Shown: positions 55,682-64,000 of the stretch, piece after piece
How positions within the stretch are numbered: position 1 is the stretch's first letter
How the letters are laid out: each line of letters opens with the position of its first letter
NCBI RefSeq assembly: GCF_002975435.1
Contig: NZ_PCPT01000001.1
Coordinates: forward strand, 186,001-250,000
DNA: 64,000 nt
DNA from: Arthrobacter sp. MYb227
Lineage (GTDB): Bacteria > Actinomycetota > Actinomycetes > Actinomycetales > Micrococcaceae
Direction: 5' to 3'
The notes under the pieces: model-generated
Database searches by the model: none
Seen by the model: only the letters and a program-made list of their open reading frames with translations
What the model was told of the DNA's origin: nothing
Translations under genes and position numbers: made by a program

Positions 55682-56845
55682 TCACGTGCAGGTTGGGAAC
55701 GATGCAGGATCTTGGCCCGTTCCGATTCCTTCAACTGCTTTACGTGCCTCGGCCAAGGTCGCAACCTTCACCACTTTCAGGCCTTCCGGTACACGACCGG
55801 CAACATCGGCACAGTTATCCGCCGGTGCTAGGAAGACTCGGGCACCATTTTGTTTGGCACCAATCATTTTCTGCGCAATGCCACCAATGGGTTGCACTTT
55901 TCCATCGGCTGTAATAGCCCCGGTCCCGGCAAAGTGTTTTCCGCCGGTCAGTTTTCCCTCGGTCAGCTGGTCAACGATGGCAAGAGCGAACATCATTCCG
56001 GCGCTTGGACCACCAACGTTTTCCAATCCAAACTTCACGTCCACCGGAAAATCAAAACCATTTCCCAACAAGATTCCCAATTGGCGTTGGCCCTCCTCAC
56101 CTGCAGTGGTCGTTACCGTGACGCTCAGGGGTTTGTCATCGCGCAAAATGTCTAACGTGCTTGGCTGGTCCCCCGCGCCCTGCAATGCGCCCTTGAGCAT
56201 CTCGAGATCTTTGATCTGTTTCCCGTTGATGCGCTGGAGCTTATCTCCAACTTTGAGCTGGTGGGCGTTCAGGTCGGTGGCGAACCCGGCAACACTGAGC
56301 GTGGAAGTAAACGGAATTTTCAGTTCATGCAAGGCAGCGGCGGTGGACAGCTGCTGGGAGTCGTCCATCAGCACGGTATTTTGTTCGGTTTGCTGCTCCG
56401 TTGTGATTCCGCGTGGCAACACCATTTCTTCGGGAATGACATCTTCTTTGGGGCTGATCCAGCCTGCCAGCACGCTCAGGAAGGGAAGCCGTCGCTGCCC
56501 ACCGCCCTGAACGTACACGGTGGTCATATCCAGTTCGCCGCTAGTGGGAAACGTGGGTTTACCGGTAATGCTCACTAATTGAGTGTTATCAACTTTGCCC
56601 AACGTATTTAGCGTTGGTCCTGCGGATTCAACAACAAAGTGCGTGGGGATCACCAGACTGATCACGAGAATCCCGATCACCAGCCATCCGGCAATACTTT
56701 TGCCCTGGTGCTGGCCAAGATGCCTCACGCTGCTCAACCGTTCACGCATCGATGGATGTGCCGACGGCTCCCCTGTTTGCTTGTGTGCCGGGGATGCAGC
56801 AGTACCGTGCTCCAACGGTTCTAATGGTTCTTGCACTGCCGGCAC
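55682..56845 (-). CDS. PDZ-domain Lon-like serine protease (YlbL/Rv3194c family)
   Basis: The protein has one transmembrane helix near its N-terminus (IAGWLVIGILVISLVIPTHF), a PDZ domain with LNAHQLKVGDKLQRINGK, and a C-terminal Lon-type proteolytic domain. The catalytic Ser lies in NVGGPSAGMMFALA and the Lys in FAGTGAITADGKVQPIGGIAQKM. It probably cleaves membrane or secreted proteins. The GTG at 56845, with AGAGGA just upstream, gives 387 residues; the frame extends to 56929 (415 residues), so the start is not certain. It is followed by UPF0182 in the same orientation, with about 195 bases between. Confidence 0.87.
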   Translation of the reverse strand: MPAVQEPLEPLEHGTAASPAHKQTGEPSAHPSMRERLSSVRHLGQHQGKSIAGWLVIGILVISLVIPTHFVVESAGPTLNTLGKVDNTQLVSITGKPTFPTSGELDMTTVYVQGGGQRRLPFLSVLAGWISPKEDVIPEEMVLPRGITTEQQTEQNTVLMDDSQQLSTAAALHELKIPFTSTLSVAGFATDLNAHQLKVGDKLQRINGKQIKDLEMLKGALQGAGDQPSTLDILRDDKPLSVTVTTTAGEEGQRQLGILLGNGFDFPVDVKFGLENVGGPSAGMMFALAIVDQLTEGKLTGGKHFAGTGAITADGKVQPIGGIAQKMIGAKQNGARVFLAPADNCADVAGRVPEGLKVVKVATLAEARKAVEGIGTGQDPASFPTCT

Positions 56846-57070
56846 TTTTCCTCTTTCGCTATGCACCAGGGGGTCACCCAGCACAATATTAGGGTTTAGC
56901 GCCGTGGAAGCTAGCTGCCCGGCACGCACTCAAGCCTACAAGCCCCGGAACACTGCTTCCACGAGATTGCGTATCTGGCGCCTTGGTTCACAGCATTCTC
57001 CGATGTGCCCACAGCGAACTGACTTCACTGTTCCTGCGGGGAAACCCCTTCGCCGGGGTACCGTTTAAGC

Positions 57071-58504
57071 ATGGCTGAGAATCCCCCATCAAACCGACCA
57101 GATGACTCCGGCAACGAAGAGGAGAACCCCAAGGATCCGTTCTCCGAGATGTTCGGCTCGCTCTTTGGCGGCGCCGGAGGATTCGACCCCAAAAATCTTC
57201 CCGCCGGCTTTGGCGAAGCCATGGGTCTGGGCAACAACCCCGACGCCATGGCACACATGATGAAGCAGGCGCAGGCCATGATGGCCGCCATGCAACAAGG
57301 TGGCACTGGCCCGGTGAACTGGAAGATGGCCACCGACACTGCGCGGCAGGCAATCGCCGGCGATGATCCATCAATCTCCGCGACTCGTGCCTCCGCAATT
57401 GCTAATGCTGCACAGCTTGCCAATCTATGGCTTGATGCTGCCACCACCTTTGAAGGAGACGGCAGTACCTGCCGAGCACTTTCAAGGGCCGAATGGGTGG
57501 AAAAGACAATGCCGGTCTGGAAAGCGCTGACCGAGCCAGTTGCCGAATCCGTGGGTAAGGCAATCACCACCACGCTCACCGAGCAGGTGCCCGAAGAAAT
57601 GCGTTCAATGCTTGGCGGTGCCCAAGGAATGTTGCAGTCCCTGGGCGGAACCATGTTTGGAATGCAGCTTGGCACAGCAGTTGGCGGCCTGGCCAAGGAC
57701 GTGCTTGGCGCAACCGACATCGGTCTGCCGCTAGCTGGCTCAACACCGGCACTCGTACCAACGAACCTTGCCAAGTTTGGTGAGGGTCTTGAGGTCGAAG
57801 AGCAGGAAATCCTGCTCTTTGCTGCGCTACGCGAATGCGCGCACTCACGGCTCTTCACCCGTGTGCCATGGCTACGTTCCACGGTGATCTCCTCGGTCGA
57901 GGCATACGCCCGCGGCATCCATATCGATATGTCTCGTATTGAAGAAGCTGTCCGTGATATTGATCCGATGAACCCCGAATCAATGCAATCGCTGATGGGT
58001 GAGGGGCTATTCATGCCGCAGCGAACCCCCGCTCAGGATGCCGCTCTACAAAAACTTGAACTGGTGCTCGCCCTGATTGAAGGCTGGGTCGATGAGGTGG
58101 TGGCAGCCGCTGCCATCAACCTCCCCAGTGCCGGTAAGTTACGTGAAACAATTCGTCGCCGGCGCGCAAGTGGCGGCCCGGCGGAAAATGCTTTCGCTTC
58201 CCTTGTTGGGTTGGAGTTGCGCCCACGCCGTTTGCGCGAGGCCGCAGCGCTGTGGGCGCACCTGCTTGAAGAACGCGGTCAGGAAGGCAGAGATGCCATT
58301 TGGGCTCACCCAGATCTGATGCCCACCAGCGAGGATTTGCAAGATCCTAGTGGGTTCACCTCACGACGTGAGCTTGCCGAGGCCAGCATGGATGACATCG
58401 ATGCTGCGCTAAGCAAACTACTCGACGGCGGATTCGATACCCCTGAAGACACCGGCGACGATGTTACCAACCCCGATGCCCCGCAGGATCCAGATTCCAA
58501 GTAG
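57071..58504 (+). CDS. DUF2342 family zinc-dependent metalloprotease-like protein
   Basis: The 477-residue protein has a charged, Gly-rich N-terminus (1-70), then the conserved DUF2342/TIGR03624 domain with LGGTMFGMQLGTAVGGLAKD near 195, ALRECAHSRLFTRVPWLRS near 256 (the metal-site region of this family) and LIEGWVDEVVAAAA near 335. Mycobacterial Rv3195 is the counterpart. It is cytosolic and its substrate is unknown. There is no ribosome binding site; TACCGT at 57058-57063 could be a -10 for a leaderless mRNA. It is divergent from the PDZ protease. Confidence 0.83.
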   Translation: MAENPPSNRPDDSGNEEENPKDPFSEMFGSLFGGAGGFDPKNLPAGFGEAMGLGNNPDAMAHMMKQAQAMMAAMQQGGTGPVNWKMATDTARQAIAGDDPSISATRASAIANAAQLANLWLDAATTFEGDGSTCRALSRAEWVEKTMPVWKALTEPVAESVGKAITTTLTEQVPEEMRSMLGGAQGMLQSLGGTMFGMQLGTAVGGLAKDVLGATDIGLPLAGSTPALVPTNLAKFGEGLEVEEQEILLFAALRECAHSRLFTRVPWLRSTVISSVEAYARGIHIDMSRIEEAVRDIDPMNPESMQSLMGEGLFMPQRTPAQDAALQKLELVLALIEGWVDEVVAAAAINLPSAGKLRETIRRRRASGGPAENAFASLVGLELRPRRLREAAALWAHLLEERGQEGRDAIWAHPDLMPTSEDLQDPSGFTSRRELAEASMDDIDAALSKLLDGGFDTPEDTGDDVTNPDAPQDPDSK

Positions 58505-58564
58505 TACCCGTCGCGTAGCCCTACGCCATAATTGGCGCTTGGGCATCACCTAGACGCTAAATAC

Positions 58565-58618
58565 ATGGCCGGGAGCCGAGCACCTTTCTATAGCAGAAAC
58601 CGCTCGGCTCTCGGCCAT
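58565..58618. terminator. Bidirectional hairpin between convergent genes
   Basis: Arms 58565-58581 and 58602-58618 pair over 17 positions with one G-U wobble, around a 20-base loop. It lies between the convergent stops of the DUF2342 and YgjP-like genes. Confidence 0.8.
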
Positions 58619-58676
58619 TGACGATTGGACTTGCTTCCTTCGAAAGCCCTAAGAATACTCCTTTGAGGTCCCACCG

Positions 58677-59327
58677 CTAGGAGTGATCGAACGAAAATTC
58701 ATCGACATCATCAAAATCTTCATCTTCGCCCAAAGGCAATCCATACCCCGGTGTTGCCCCCGGCTCTCCATGACCACTCCTTGTCGCATAGCCGTGGCTA
58801 ACGCCGGAGAGAAAAATGTTTGCATCATGCACCCTTGGGTAACGCGCTAGGACCGCTTTAAACCGTGCCCCATGGCCGTCCCGAGGTTCTACCAGGTGTG
58901 CAAGTTCATGTGCAAGGACGTAGTCCTGAACATATTGGGGCATGGTGCGCAACCTAACGGAAAGCCGAATTCGCCGGCTACGCAGCGATGCCGATCCCCA
59001 CCGAGTGTTTTGATTGGTCACCCAGCGTACCGATGTTGGCGCAGCAACGCCGTCAAAAAGCGCTTCGTCCATCGCCCTAGCCCGTTTGAACAGCACCGCA
59101 TCAGCATCGGGCATGGATACCCGTGCCATTTTCTTCTCTAATTTCTTAACCATGTCCAGCACCAGGGTCCGCTCGGCATCGTGGGTCAAGGCTGCTGGAA
59201 CGGAAACCACCATGGTTCCATCTTTCCACGCAGCGGAGATGGTCTTCTGGCGTTTGACCGAACGTCGCACACGGATGGGTGTTCCAGCATCATTGACGAA
59301 CTCAATGACCGATGGGTGAGTTGGCAT
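58677..59327 (-). CDS. YgjP/SprT-like (M48-related) metallopeptidase
   Basis: The 216-residue protein has the zinc motif HELAHLVEPRDGHGARF near residue 142, with Glu catalytic and the third ligand His downstream, and the preceding VRWVTNQNTRWGSAS, which marks the YgjP (DUF45) family. Residues 24-60 form a beta segment beginning IRVRRSVKRQKTISAAWKDG. The last 40 residues are acidic. Family members are predicted to act on damaged or unfolded proteins; the substrate is unknown. The start at 59327 has AAAGGA 6 bases upstream. It is divergent from the E1-like gene. Confidence 0.88.
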   Translation of the reverse strand: MPTHPSVIEFVNDAGTPIRVRRSVKRQKTISAAWKDGTMVVSVPAALTHDAERTLVLDMVKKLEKKMARVSMPDADAVLFKRARAMDEALFDGVAAPTSVRWVTNQNTRWGSASLRSRRIRLSVRLRTMPQYVQDYVLAHELAHLVEPRDGHGARFKAVLARYPRVHDANIFLSGVSHGYATRSGHGEPGATPGYGLPLGEDEDFDDVDEFSFDHS

Positions 59328-59449
59328 GTTCATTCCTTTCACACTTGCCCGCCCGGGGCTGTGGATAGCTGTAGAACCGGGGCACCGTGGTGTCACGATA
59401 ACTGTGAAATCAAATTCGCATTCGCGGTATGAAAGGGGAAACGGCCACT

Positions 59450-60793
59450 ATGAGAATCAACCCGGGTTTACAGGTACTCAGCTTAGTTCAGGGCACCATC
59501 CAGATTGGCACCGGGCATCGGGCCCGGTGGATAACTGGACTAAACGTTGACGAACAAGAATTCGTGCTTTCCCTGTGCGGGACAGAACCACCCACTTCCG
59601 CCCACATGCCCTCGGCGCTTAGTTCCGAACGCCAACACGCAATTCTTTCGGCTCTTGGTCCTGTACTTATTGAAGAACAAATTAGCGGGCCACAACCTTC
59701 GGTGCCGATTCCTCCATCGAGCGCCAGCATCACTCAAGCAACAGCTGATCACGAGATAGATACCAGCTACGCACAGGCAAAGAAGCATGGCCACACAGGT
59801 AGCCAGATTTCTTTAGCGCCGGGGCAAGGGCCCACCAATTCACGTGCCTTACCCGCTGTTGGAACGGCGTTGGCATCGAGCAGTGCTGCAAACTCATCTG
59901 AACCGTTGGCCCAGACCCAGCTCCAGCACCGCCACGATACCTCTGCTGCGTCGGCAGGCTCCCACAGTAGCTCCATTGACCCGGCTCTAAGGCTGAGGAA
60001 CAGCAAGCGTGGGGGCAGGAATACTACTAAACCACTGACGCCTAGCGATTCACGGCTCAACCCGGATGTATTGCAATGGTCTGCCGCATATGAACTTGAT
60101 GCGGCTCCCGTCTTAGCAAACCGTTTAGTTGCACGTATAGCAATTCATGGGCTGGGACGTACCGGTCAGCTGCTGGCTGGCATCCTTGCCGCCTCGGGTA
60201 TTGGATCGCTGCTACTGTGTGATCCGTTCTTGATGTCCGCCCAGGATGTAGGGGCTGGCACCACGGGTATTGGATCGGTTGGACAACGACGAGTACGTGC
60301 ACTTGCTCAGTCGCTTCAACGCAATCATCCACGTCTGATAGTTGCCGAGACGAGCATGCGCGAGCCGCTTGCCCCGGCTGTCGATTTGGCGGTAGTCATC
60401 GCCGGGACCATGCTCCCACGCCTGTCAGATCTCCCAGAAGACGATCGGCTCATTCCCGTACTATTCACCGATGCCGGGGTGCGGATTGGCCCGCTGGTGA
60501 TACCCGGACTGACAATCTGCGCTGGATGCGCGTGGGAACAATGTGATCCAACGCTGCGCATTGTTCCTCCCGGTGAACACTTTGGGCATCATGATGCGGT
60601 GAAGCCCGAGTCATCGTTGGCAGCAACAACTGCTGGGAGCGTTGCTACACAAGTATTGATGGCGTTGGATCAGATCAATATTCCTGCAGCAGCAGAAAAC
60701 ATGTTGATCATCGATCTGGCCACCGGGGCTACAAGCCAGGTGCCAGCCCGGGTACGTACCGGGTGTACGTGCTTGGGTCAGCAGGCGGCCTGA
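59450..60793 (+). CDS. Stand-alone ThiF/E1-like protein with zinc site and long linker
   Basis: The 447-residue protein has three parts. Residues 1-75 form a winged-helix-like segment (LQVLSLVQGTIQIGTGHRAR) as in the N-termini of cyclodehydratase-type proteins. Residues 75-205 are a Ser/Thr/Pro/Gln-rich linker. The rest is a Rossmann E1/ThiF domain with AIHGLGRTGQLLAGILAASG near 230 and GSVGQRRVRAL near 275. A zinc pair is visible: CAGCAWEQC near 358 and CTCLG at the end. The family is conserved in actinobacteria near DUF2342 and UvrD2 (as I recall, TIGR03882-like). No precursor peptide or YcaO gene is adjacent. AGGGGA lies about 11 bases before the ATG at 59450. Confidence 0.72.
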   Translation: MRINPGLQVLSLVQGTIQIGTGHRARWITGLNVDEQEFVLSLCGTEPPTSAHMPSALSSERQHAILSALGPVLIEEQISGPQPSVPIPPSSASITQATADHEIDTSYAQAKKHGHTGSQISLAPGQGPTNSRALPAVGTALASSSAANSSEPLAQTQLQHRHDTSAASAGSHSSSIDPALRLRNSKRGGRNTTKPLTPSDSRLNPDVLQWSAAYELDAAPVLANRLVARIAIHGLGRTGQLLAGILAASGIGSLLLCDPFLMSAQDVGAGTTGIGSVGQRRVRALAQSLQRNHPRLIVAETSMREPLAPAVDLAVVIAGTMLPRLSDLPEDDRLIPVLFTDAGVRIGPLVIPGLTICAGCAWEQCDPTLRIVPPGEHFGHHDAVKPESSLAATTAGSVATQVLMALDQINIPAAAENMLIIDLATGATSQVPARVRTGCTCLGQQAA

Positions 60794-60810
60794 AACGGTA
60801 AAAGAACTAT

Positions 60811-62916
60811 TTAGGTTCCTTCGCCCAGGATCTTAAGCACCGCATCGCCATAACGCTCAAGTTTGTTTGCGCCAACTCCGGAGACCATCCCCAAACCGGG
60901 AAGATCTGTTGGGTTCTCTTCGGCGATGGCCATCAGTGTGGCATCGGTAAAAATGACAAAGGCTGGCAAGGAATTTGCCTGCGCCACCTGTAAGCGCCAG
61001 GTTCGCAAGTTTTCGAATACCGCTTCGTCATACCCGGCCGGGCAATTACCGCAACGCCTGAGCTTGCGTTCGGTGGCGCTGCTGAGCAGTGCCCCACAGT
61101 TCCTGCAGGTTGGTGGGCCGGCCAACACACGACGTTTGACGGGGCGTGCGGCGCTTTGGGCCCGTGAACTTCCGGCCGGACGTAGCCCATCAAGGAAGCG
61201 TGAGGGGCGTCGATGTGCACGCCCCCCAGGGGTACGGGCCAGCGACCAGGAAAGGGTGAGGTGAATGCGGGCACGGGTGATCCCCACATAGAGAAGTCGA
61301 CGTTCTTCGTCGTACCCGGCCTGATCTTCGGCAAAGGAGATCGGCATCAGACCCTCGGAGATCCCCACCAGGAAGACCGCATCCCATTCAAGGCCCTTTG
61401 CCGCGTGGAGCGAGGCCAGGGTGACGCCCTGGATGGTTGGTGCGTGCTGGCTTGCCGCACGTTCTTCAAGTTCGCTAACAAAGGCGTGAAGCGTGAAGGG
61501 GGTCTCGGCGTCCTTACGAGCCTCTGCCATTTCATCGGCCAGACCCACAAGAGCGGAGAGCGATTCCCATTTTTCACGCACCGCTCCCCCACCGGTGGGG
61601 GCGATATTGCTGTATCCCAGCGAGATCAGAATGTCGCGGGTCAGTTGCGGAACCGGATCTGTAGATGCGGCGCGGGATGCCGAACGTAATTGCAGCATCG
61701 CATCGCGTACCTCACGGCGGGCAAAAAATCGTTCCCCGCCTCGGAGCAGGTAGCCGATGCCGGCGGAGGTCAGTGCCTGTTCGTAGGCTTCAGACTGACC
61801 ATTGGTGCGGTACAGGATGGCAATTTCGGAAGCCGGAGTGCCTGATGCCAAGAGTTTCTTAATCCGCGCAGCGACCTCTGCTGCCTCCGCTTCATCGTCC
61901 TTGGCCTCAATAAAGGCCGGGGGCGGGCCCGGATCACGTTGGGCAATCAGTTCTAGTGGCTCGGGCCAATGGATGTTTCGATCCGGAACTCCGGGTTCCG
62001 GGAATCGGGCGGCTAAGACCTGGTTGGCAAGGTGCACCACCTGCGGGGTGGAACGATAATCACGCACGAGCTTCACCACCGGCGCTTGCTCGTATTTGGA
62101 CGGGAAATCCAGCAGGTGTCGTGGGGTAGCACCGGTGAATGAATAAATGGTCTGGCTTGCGTCCCCCACCACGCACAGCTCATCGCGCCCGCCAAGCCAC
62201 AGATCCAGCAGTCGTTGTTGGAGCGGGGAAACGTCCTGATACTCATCGACGACGAAATGCCTGTATTGTTCACGCACCGATGCGGCAACCCGCTCATCGT
62301 CCTCGAGAATGGCAACGGTTAGCAGCAACACATCCTCAAAGTCGATGAATTGCCTATCGGTTTTCACATCCTCATAGGACTGGAAGATCCGTGCCACGGT
62401 GGTGGTGTCCAGCCCGCCGGGCTGCCCCCGGTCGGTTGCTGCAGCAACATAGCTTTCCGGAGTGAGCATTGAGACCTTGGCCCATTCAATTTCACTTGCC
62501 AAATCCCGCACCGTTGCCCGGTCCGCGTTAGTGCGCAGGCGGCGGGCGGCCTCGGTAATCAGTGGTGCCTTGTAATCGACTAGTCCAGGAAGCTGGCCGC
62601 CGATGGCCTGGGGCCAAAAGTATTGTAATTGGCGCAATGCAGCGGCGTGGAAGGTGCGGGTCTGAACTGCTCCAGCCCCCAACTCGCGTAGCCGGGACCG
62701 CATTTCTGCCGCGGCACGCGCCGTGAAGGTCACCGCAAGAAGCGAACTTGGCTTGTACACCCCGGAGTGCACACCGTAGGCGATGCGGTGGGTGATGGCC
62801 CTTGTCTTACCGGTTCCTGCACCGGCAAGCACACACAGCGGCCCGGTCAGTGTGGTGGCCACCTGACGTTGCTCGGCATCAAGACCTGCAAGGATGCGCT
62901 CTTCAAGGGAACTCAC
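60811..62916 (-). CDS. uvrD2: ATP-dependent DNA helicase UvrD2
   Basis: The 701-residue superfamily 1A helicase has Walker A GAGTGKT (32-38), Walker B VVDEYQDVSP near 222, motif III GDASQTIYSFTGA near 250, and motif VI YVGITRARIHL near 545. A four-Cys zinc-ribbon (CRNCGALL, then CGNC) lies near 605-630, followed by a C-terminal HRDC domain (about 632-701). This zinc/HRDC arrangement defines UvrD2 of actinobacteria. It unwinds DNA in repair and replication. It starts at GTG 5 bases after the nudC stop, so the two form an operon. Confidence 0.95.
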   Translation of the reverse strand: MSSLEERILAGLDAEQRQVATTLTGPLCVLAGAGTGKTRAITHRIAYGVHSGVYKPSSLLAVTFTARAAAEMRSRLRELGAGAVQTRTFHAAALRQLQYFWPQAIGGQLPGLVDYKAPLITEAARRLRTNADRATVRDLASEIEWAKVSMLTPESYVAAATDRGQPGGLDTTTVARIFQSYEDVKTDRQFIDFEDVLLLTVAILEDDERVAASVREQYRHFVVDEYQDVSPLQQRLLDLWLGGRDELCVVGDASQTIYSFTGATPRHLLDFPSKYEQAPVVKLVRDYRSTPQVVHLANQVLAARFPEPGVPDRNIHWPEPLELIAQRDPGPPPAFIEAKDDEAEAAEVAARIKKLLASGTPASEIAILYRTNGQSEAYEQALTSAGIGYLLRGGERFFARREVRDAMLQLRSASRAASTDPVPQLTRDILISLGYSNIAPTGGGAVREKWESLSALVGLADEMAEARKDAETPFTLHAFVSELEERAASQHAPTIQGVTLASLHAAKGLEWDAVFLVGISEGLMPISFAEDQAGYDEERRLLYVGITRARIHLTLSWSLARTPGGRAHRRPSRFLDGLRPAGSSRAQSAARPVKRRVLAGPPTCRNCGALLSSATERKLRRCGNCPAGYDEAVFENLRTWRLQVAQANSLPAFVIFTDATLMAIAEENPTDLPGLGMVSGVGANKLERYGDAVLKILGEGT

Positions 62917-62921
62917 GATGC

Positions 62922-63881
62922 TTAGTTCTCCAAATGTTCTGGCTCGGGCAACGCGCCGCCGTACCAGTCTTCAATCAGCGCACTGGCAATCGAGACCCCA
63001 GCGGGCACCCCAATGGCACCGGAACGAACATCAGCGGCCAGCTCTTCACGGGTAAACCAGCGCAGATCAATGATCTCCACCCCATCGGGGCGCAGCTCGG
63101 TGCCGGTGGCAGTGGCCCTAAAGCCAAGCATTAGCGAACACGGGAAGGGCCAAGGCTGGGAACCCATGTAACGCGGGTTGCTCACCTGTACCCCAGATTC
63201 TTCGGCAACTTCTCGGATCACCGCCGCTTCAAGGGATTCGCCCGGTTCAACAAATCCGGCGAGGGTGGAGAATCGTTTGTTGCCCCATTGCGCGTTGGCC
63301 CCCAGCAGCAGCCTGTCCTGGGCATCGGTAATTGCCACGATGATTGCCGGGTCGGTGCGTGGGAAATGTTCCGATCCGTCATTGCTGCACACCTTCACCC
63401 AGCCCGAGACGCTTGAAACAAGTCCGTGGCCGCAGCGTGGGCAAAAAAGCATCGAGTGATTCCAGTTGGCAATGGCTACGGCCTCAACGAAGAGTCCCGC
63501 ATCGCGTGCCGAAAGCCCTGCCGCAACATCGCGCAGACCCAACCATTCCCCCGGGTCATGCCCCTCGTGCGCAACGGTCAGTTCCGCCGGGTCTTCCCGG
63601 AAACTATGAAGCACAATTTCGCGTTCCCCATCGAAACCCAAATATATTTCGATGCCGCCATCCGGAAGCTGGGCACGGGAGACCAATTCCAGGGCCCCTT
63701 CACGGATCAGCGCTCGACCACCGATAAGAATCAGGTACCCGGTGCTCGGGTCATCTGCTAAGGACTGCAGCCATTGGGGATCGGTACGTTGTTCACAGCG
63801 CCGATCCACGCTTTCACGCGATAGCGGCAGGGCACCTAGTGCCGGGTAGCTGGTGGCGGTGCTCAACGCTTTTTCATTCAT
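62922..63881 (-). CDS. nudC: NAD+ diphosphatase / RNA deNADding enzyme NudC
   Basis: The 319-residue protein has an N-terminal domain (about 1-145), a zinc-ribbon region CPRCGHGL near 155, the NudC-specific HFPRTDPAIIV near 178, and the Nudix box GFVEPGESLEAAVIREVAEESG near 218-239, followed by the SQPWPFP NAD-type signature. The final zinc Cys pair appears incomplete: one Cys is seen in VCSNDG where two are usual. It cleaves NAD(H) to NMN and AMP and removes NAD caps from RNA. It is the first gene of nudC-uvrD2. Confidence 0.94.
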   Translation of the reverse strand: MNEKALSTATSYPALGALPLSRESVDRRCEQRTDPQWLQSLADDPSTGYLILIGGRALIREGALELVSRAQLPDGGIEIYLGFDGEREIVLHSFREDPAELTVAHEGHDPGEWLGLRDVAAGLSARDAGLFVEAVAIANWNHSMLFCPRCGHGLVSSVSGWVKVCSNDGSEHFPRTDPAIIVAITDAQDRLLLGANAQWGNKRFSTLAGFVEPGESLEAAVIREVAEESGVQVSNPRYMGSQPWPFPCSLMLGFRATATGTELRPDGVEIIDLRWFTREELAADVRSGAIGVPAGVSIASALIEDWYGGALPEPEHLEN

Positions 63882-64000
63882 ACTTCTAACCGTACTGATC
63901 CTCGCCCCGCATTACCTAGTTTCACGCAGTACTGTTCACCACTCGCGCATTCACCCGGGGTACCGGCATAGTGTTGCGCACCCCCCGAAATATGTTTCTT

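Noticed and set aside
57025-58014. Open frame of 329 codons on the minus strand, antisense to the DUF2342 gene
   Set aside because: It is the mirror frame of a well-supported gene, with Ser/Arg/Pro-rich composition, no recognisable domain and no ribosome binding site.

Overview
The window looks like chromosome of a Gram-positive actinobacterium, most likely a Micrococcaceae member (Arthrobacter/Glutamicibacter type). This rests on gene content and order: mtrA-mtrB-lpqB-comF-hpf-secA, an Rv3235-family gene beside secA, an Rv2175c-family gene beside a polyprenyl synthetase, PdtaS, a very large NAD-glutamate dehydrogenase, the etfBA / iscS / mnmA neighbourhood, and the UPF0182 / PDZ-protease / DUF2342 / UvrD2 / NudC block. 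Base composition is moderate for the phylum (judged by eye, not computed). I saw no insertion sequence, prophage, CRISPR array or rRNA. There are two initiator tRNA genes and one clear pseudogene.

Layout. 1-2.6 kb: end of a polyprenyl synthetase, an Rv2175c-type DNA-binding protein, and a divergent secreted LysM/lytic transglycosylase preceded by an array of five 9-bp repeats. 2.7-11.6 kb (minus strand): an unknown beta-rich protein, a SAF (CpaB-like) protein, a CpaE-like ATPase, the giant glutamate dehydrogenase and the PdtaS sensor kinase. 11.8-23.2 kb: a membrane LysM protein and an Rv3235-family protein on plus, facing secA, a YcaQ-type glycosylase, hpf, comF, lpqB, mtrB and mtrA on minus. 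This is the envelope-stress and secretion core of the window. 23.4-33.4 kb: a multi-pass membrane protein, a Tat lipoprotein multicopper oxidase, a MetE-like protein without visible zinc ligands, chorismate mutase, and a four-gene oligopeptide ABC importer.

33.6-43.6 kb: small accessory genes (zinc-ribbon-like protein, DMP19-like protein), a decayed membrane-protein gene, mnmA-iscS, a FolP2-like protein overlapping a RibD-type reductase, a PH-like membrane protein, a J-domain protein with a NERD-like tail, trmL, and a membrane-anchored RskA-like domain. 43.7-52.4 kb: etfB-etfA-PIG-L deacetylase operon, HtrA-type protease, a TPM-domain coiled-coil protein followed by PspA, a DUF3995 protein, and two tRNA-fMet genes. 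52.4-63.9 kb: UPF0182 membrane protein, PDZ/Lon-like protease, DUF2342 metalloprotease, YgjP/SprT-like metallopeptidase, a stand-alone ThiF/E1-like protein, and nudC-uvrD2.

The genes are mostly housekeeping. Several concern the cell envelope: MtrAB-LpqB signalling, SecA, LysM hydrolase, HtrA, PspA and PDZ protease. I found no convincing new defence or mobile system. The best leads are the 9-bp repeat array at 882-926, the FolP2-like/RibD pair, the J-domain/NERD-like fusion, the stand-alone E1-like protein beside two metalloproteases, and the TPM-PspA pair. Start sites were adjusted where a ribosome binding site clearly favoured an internal start.
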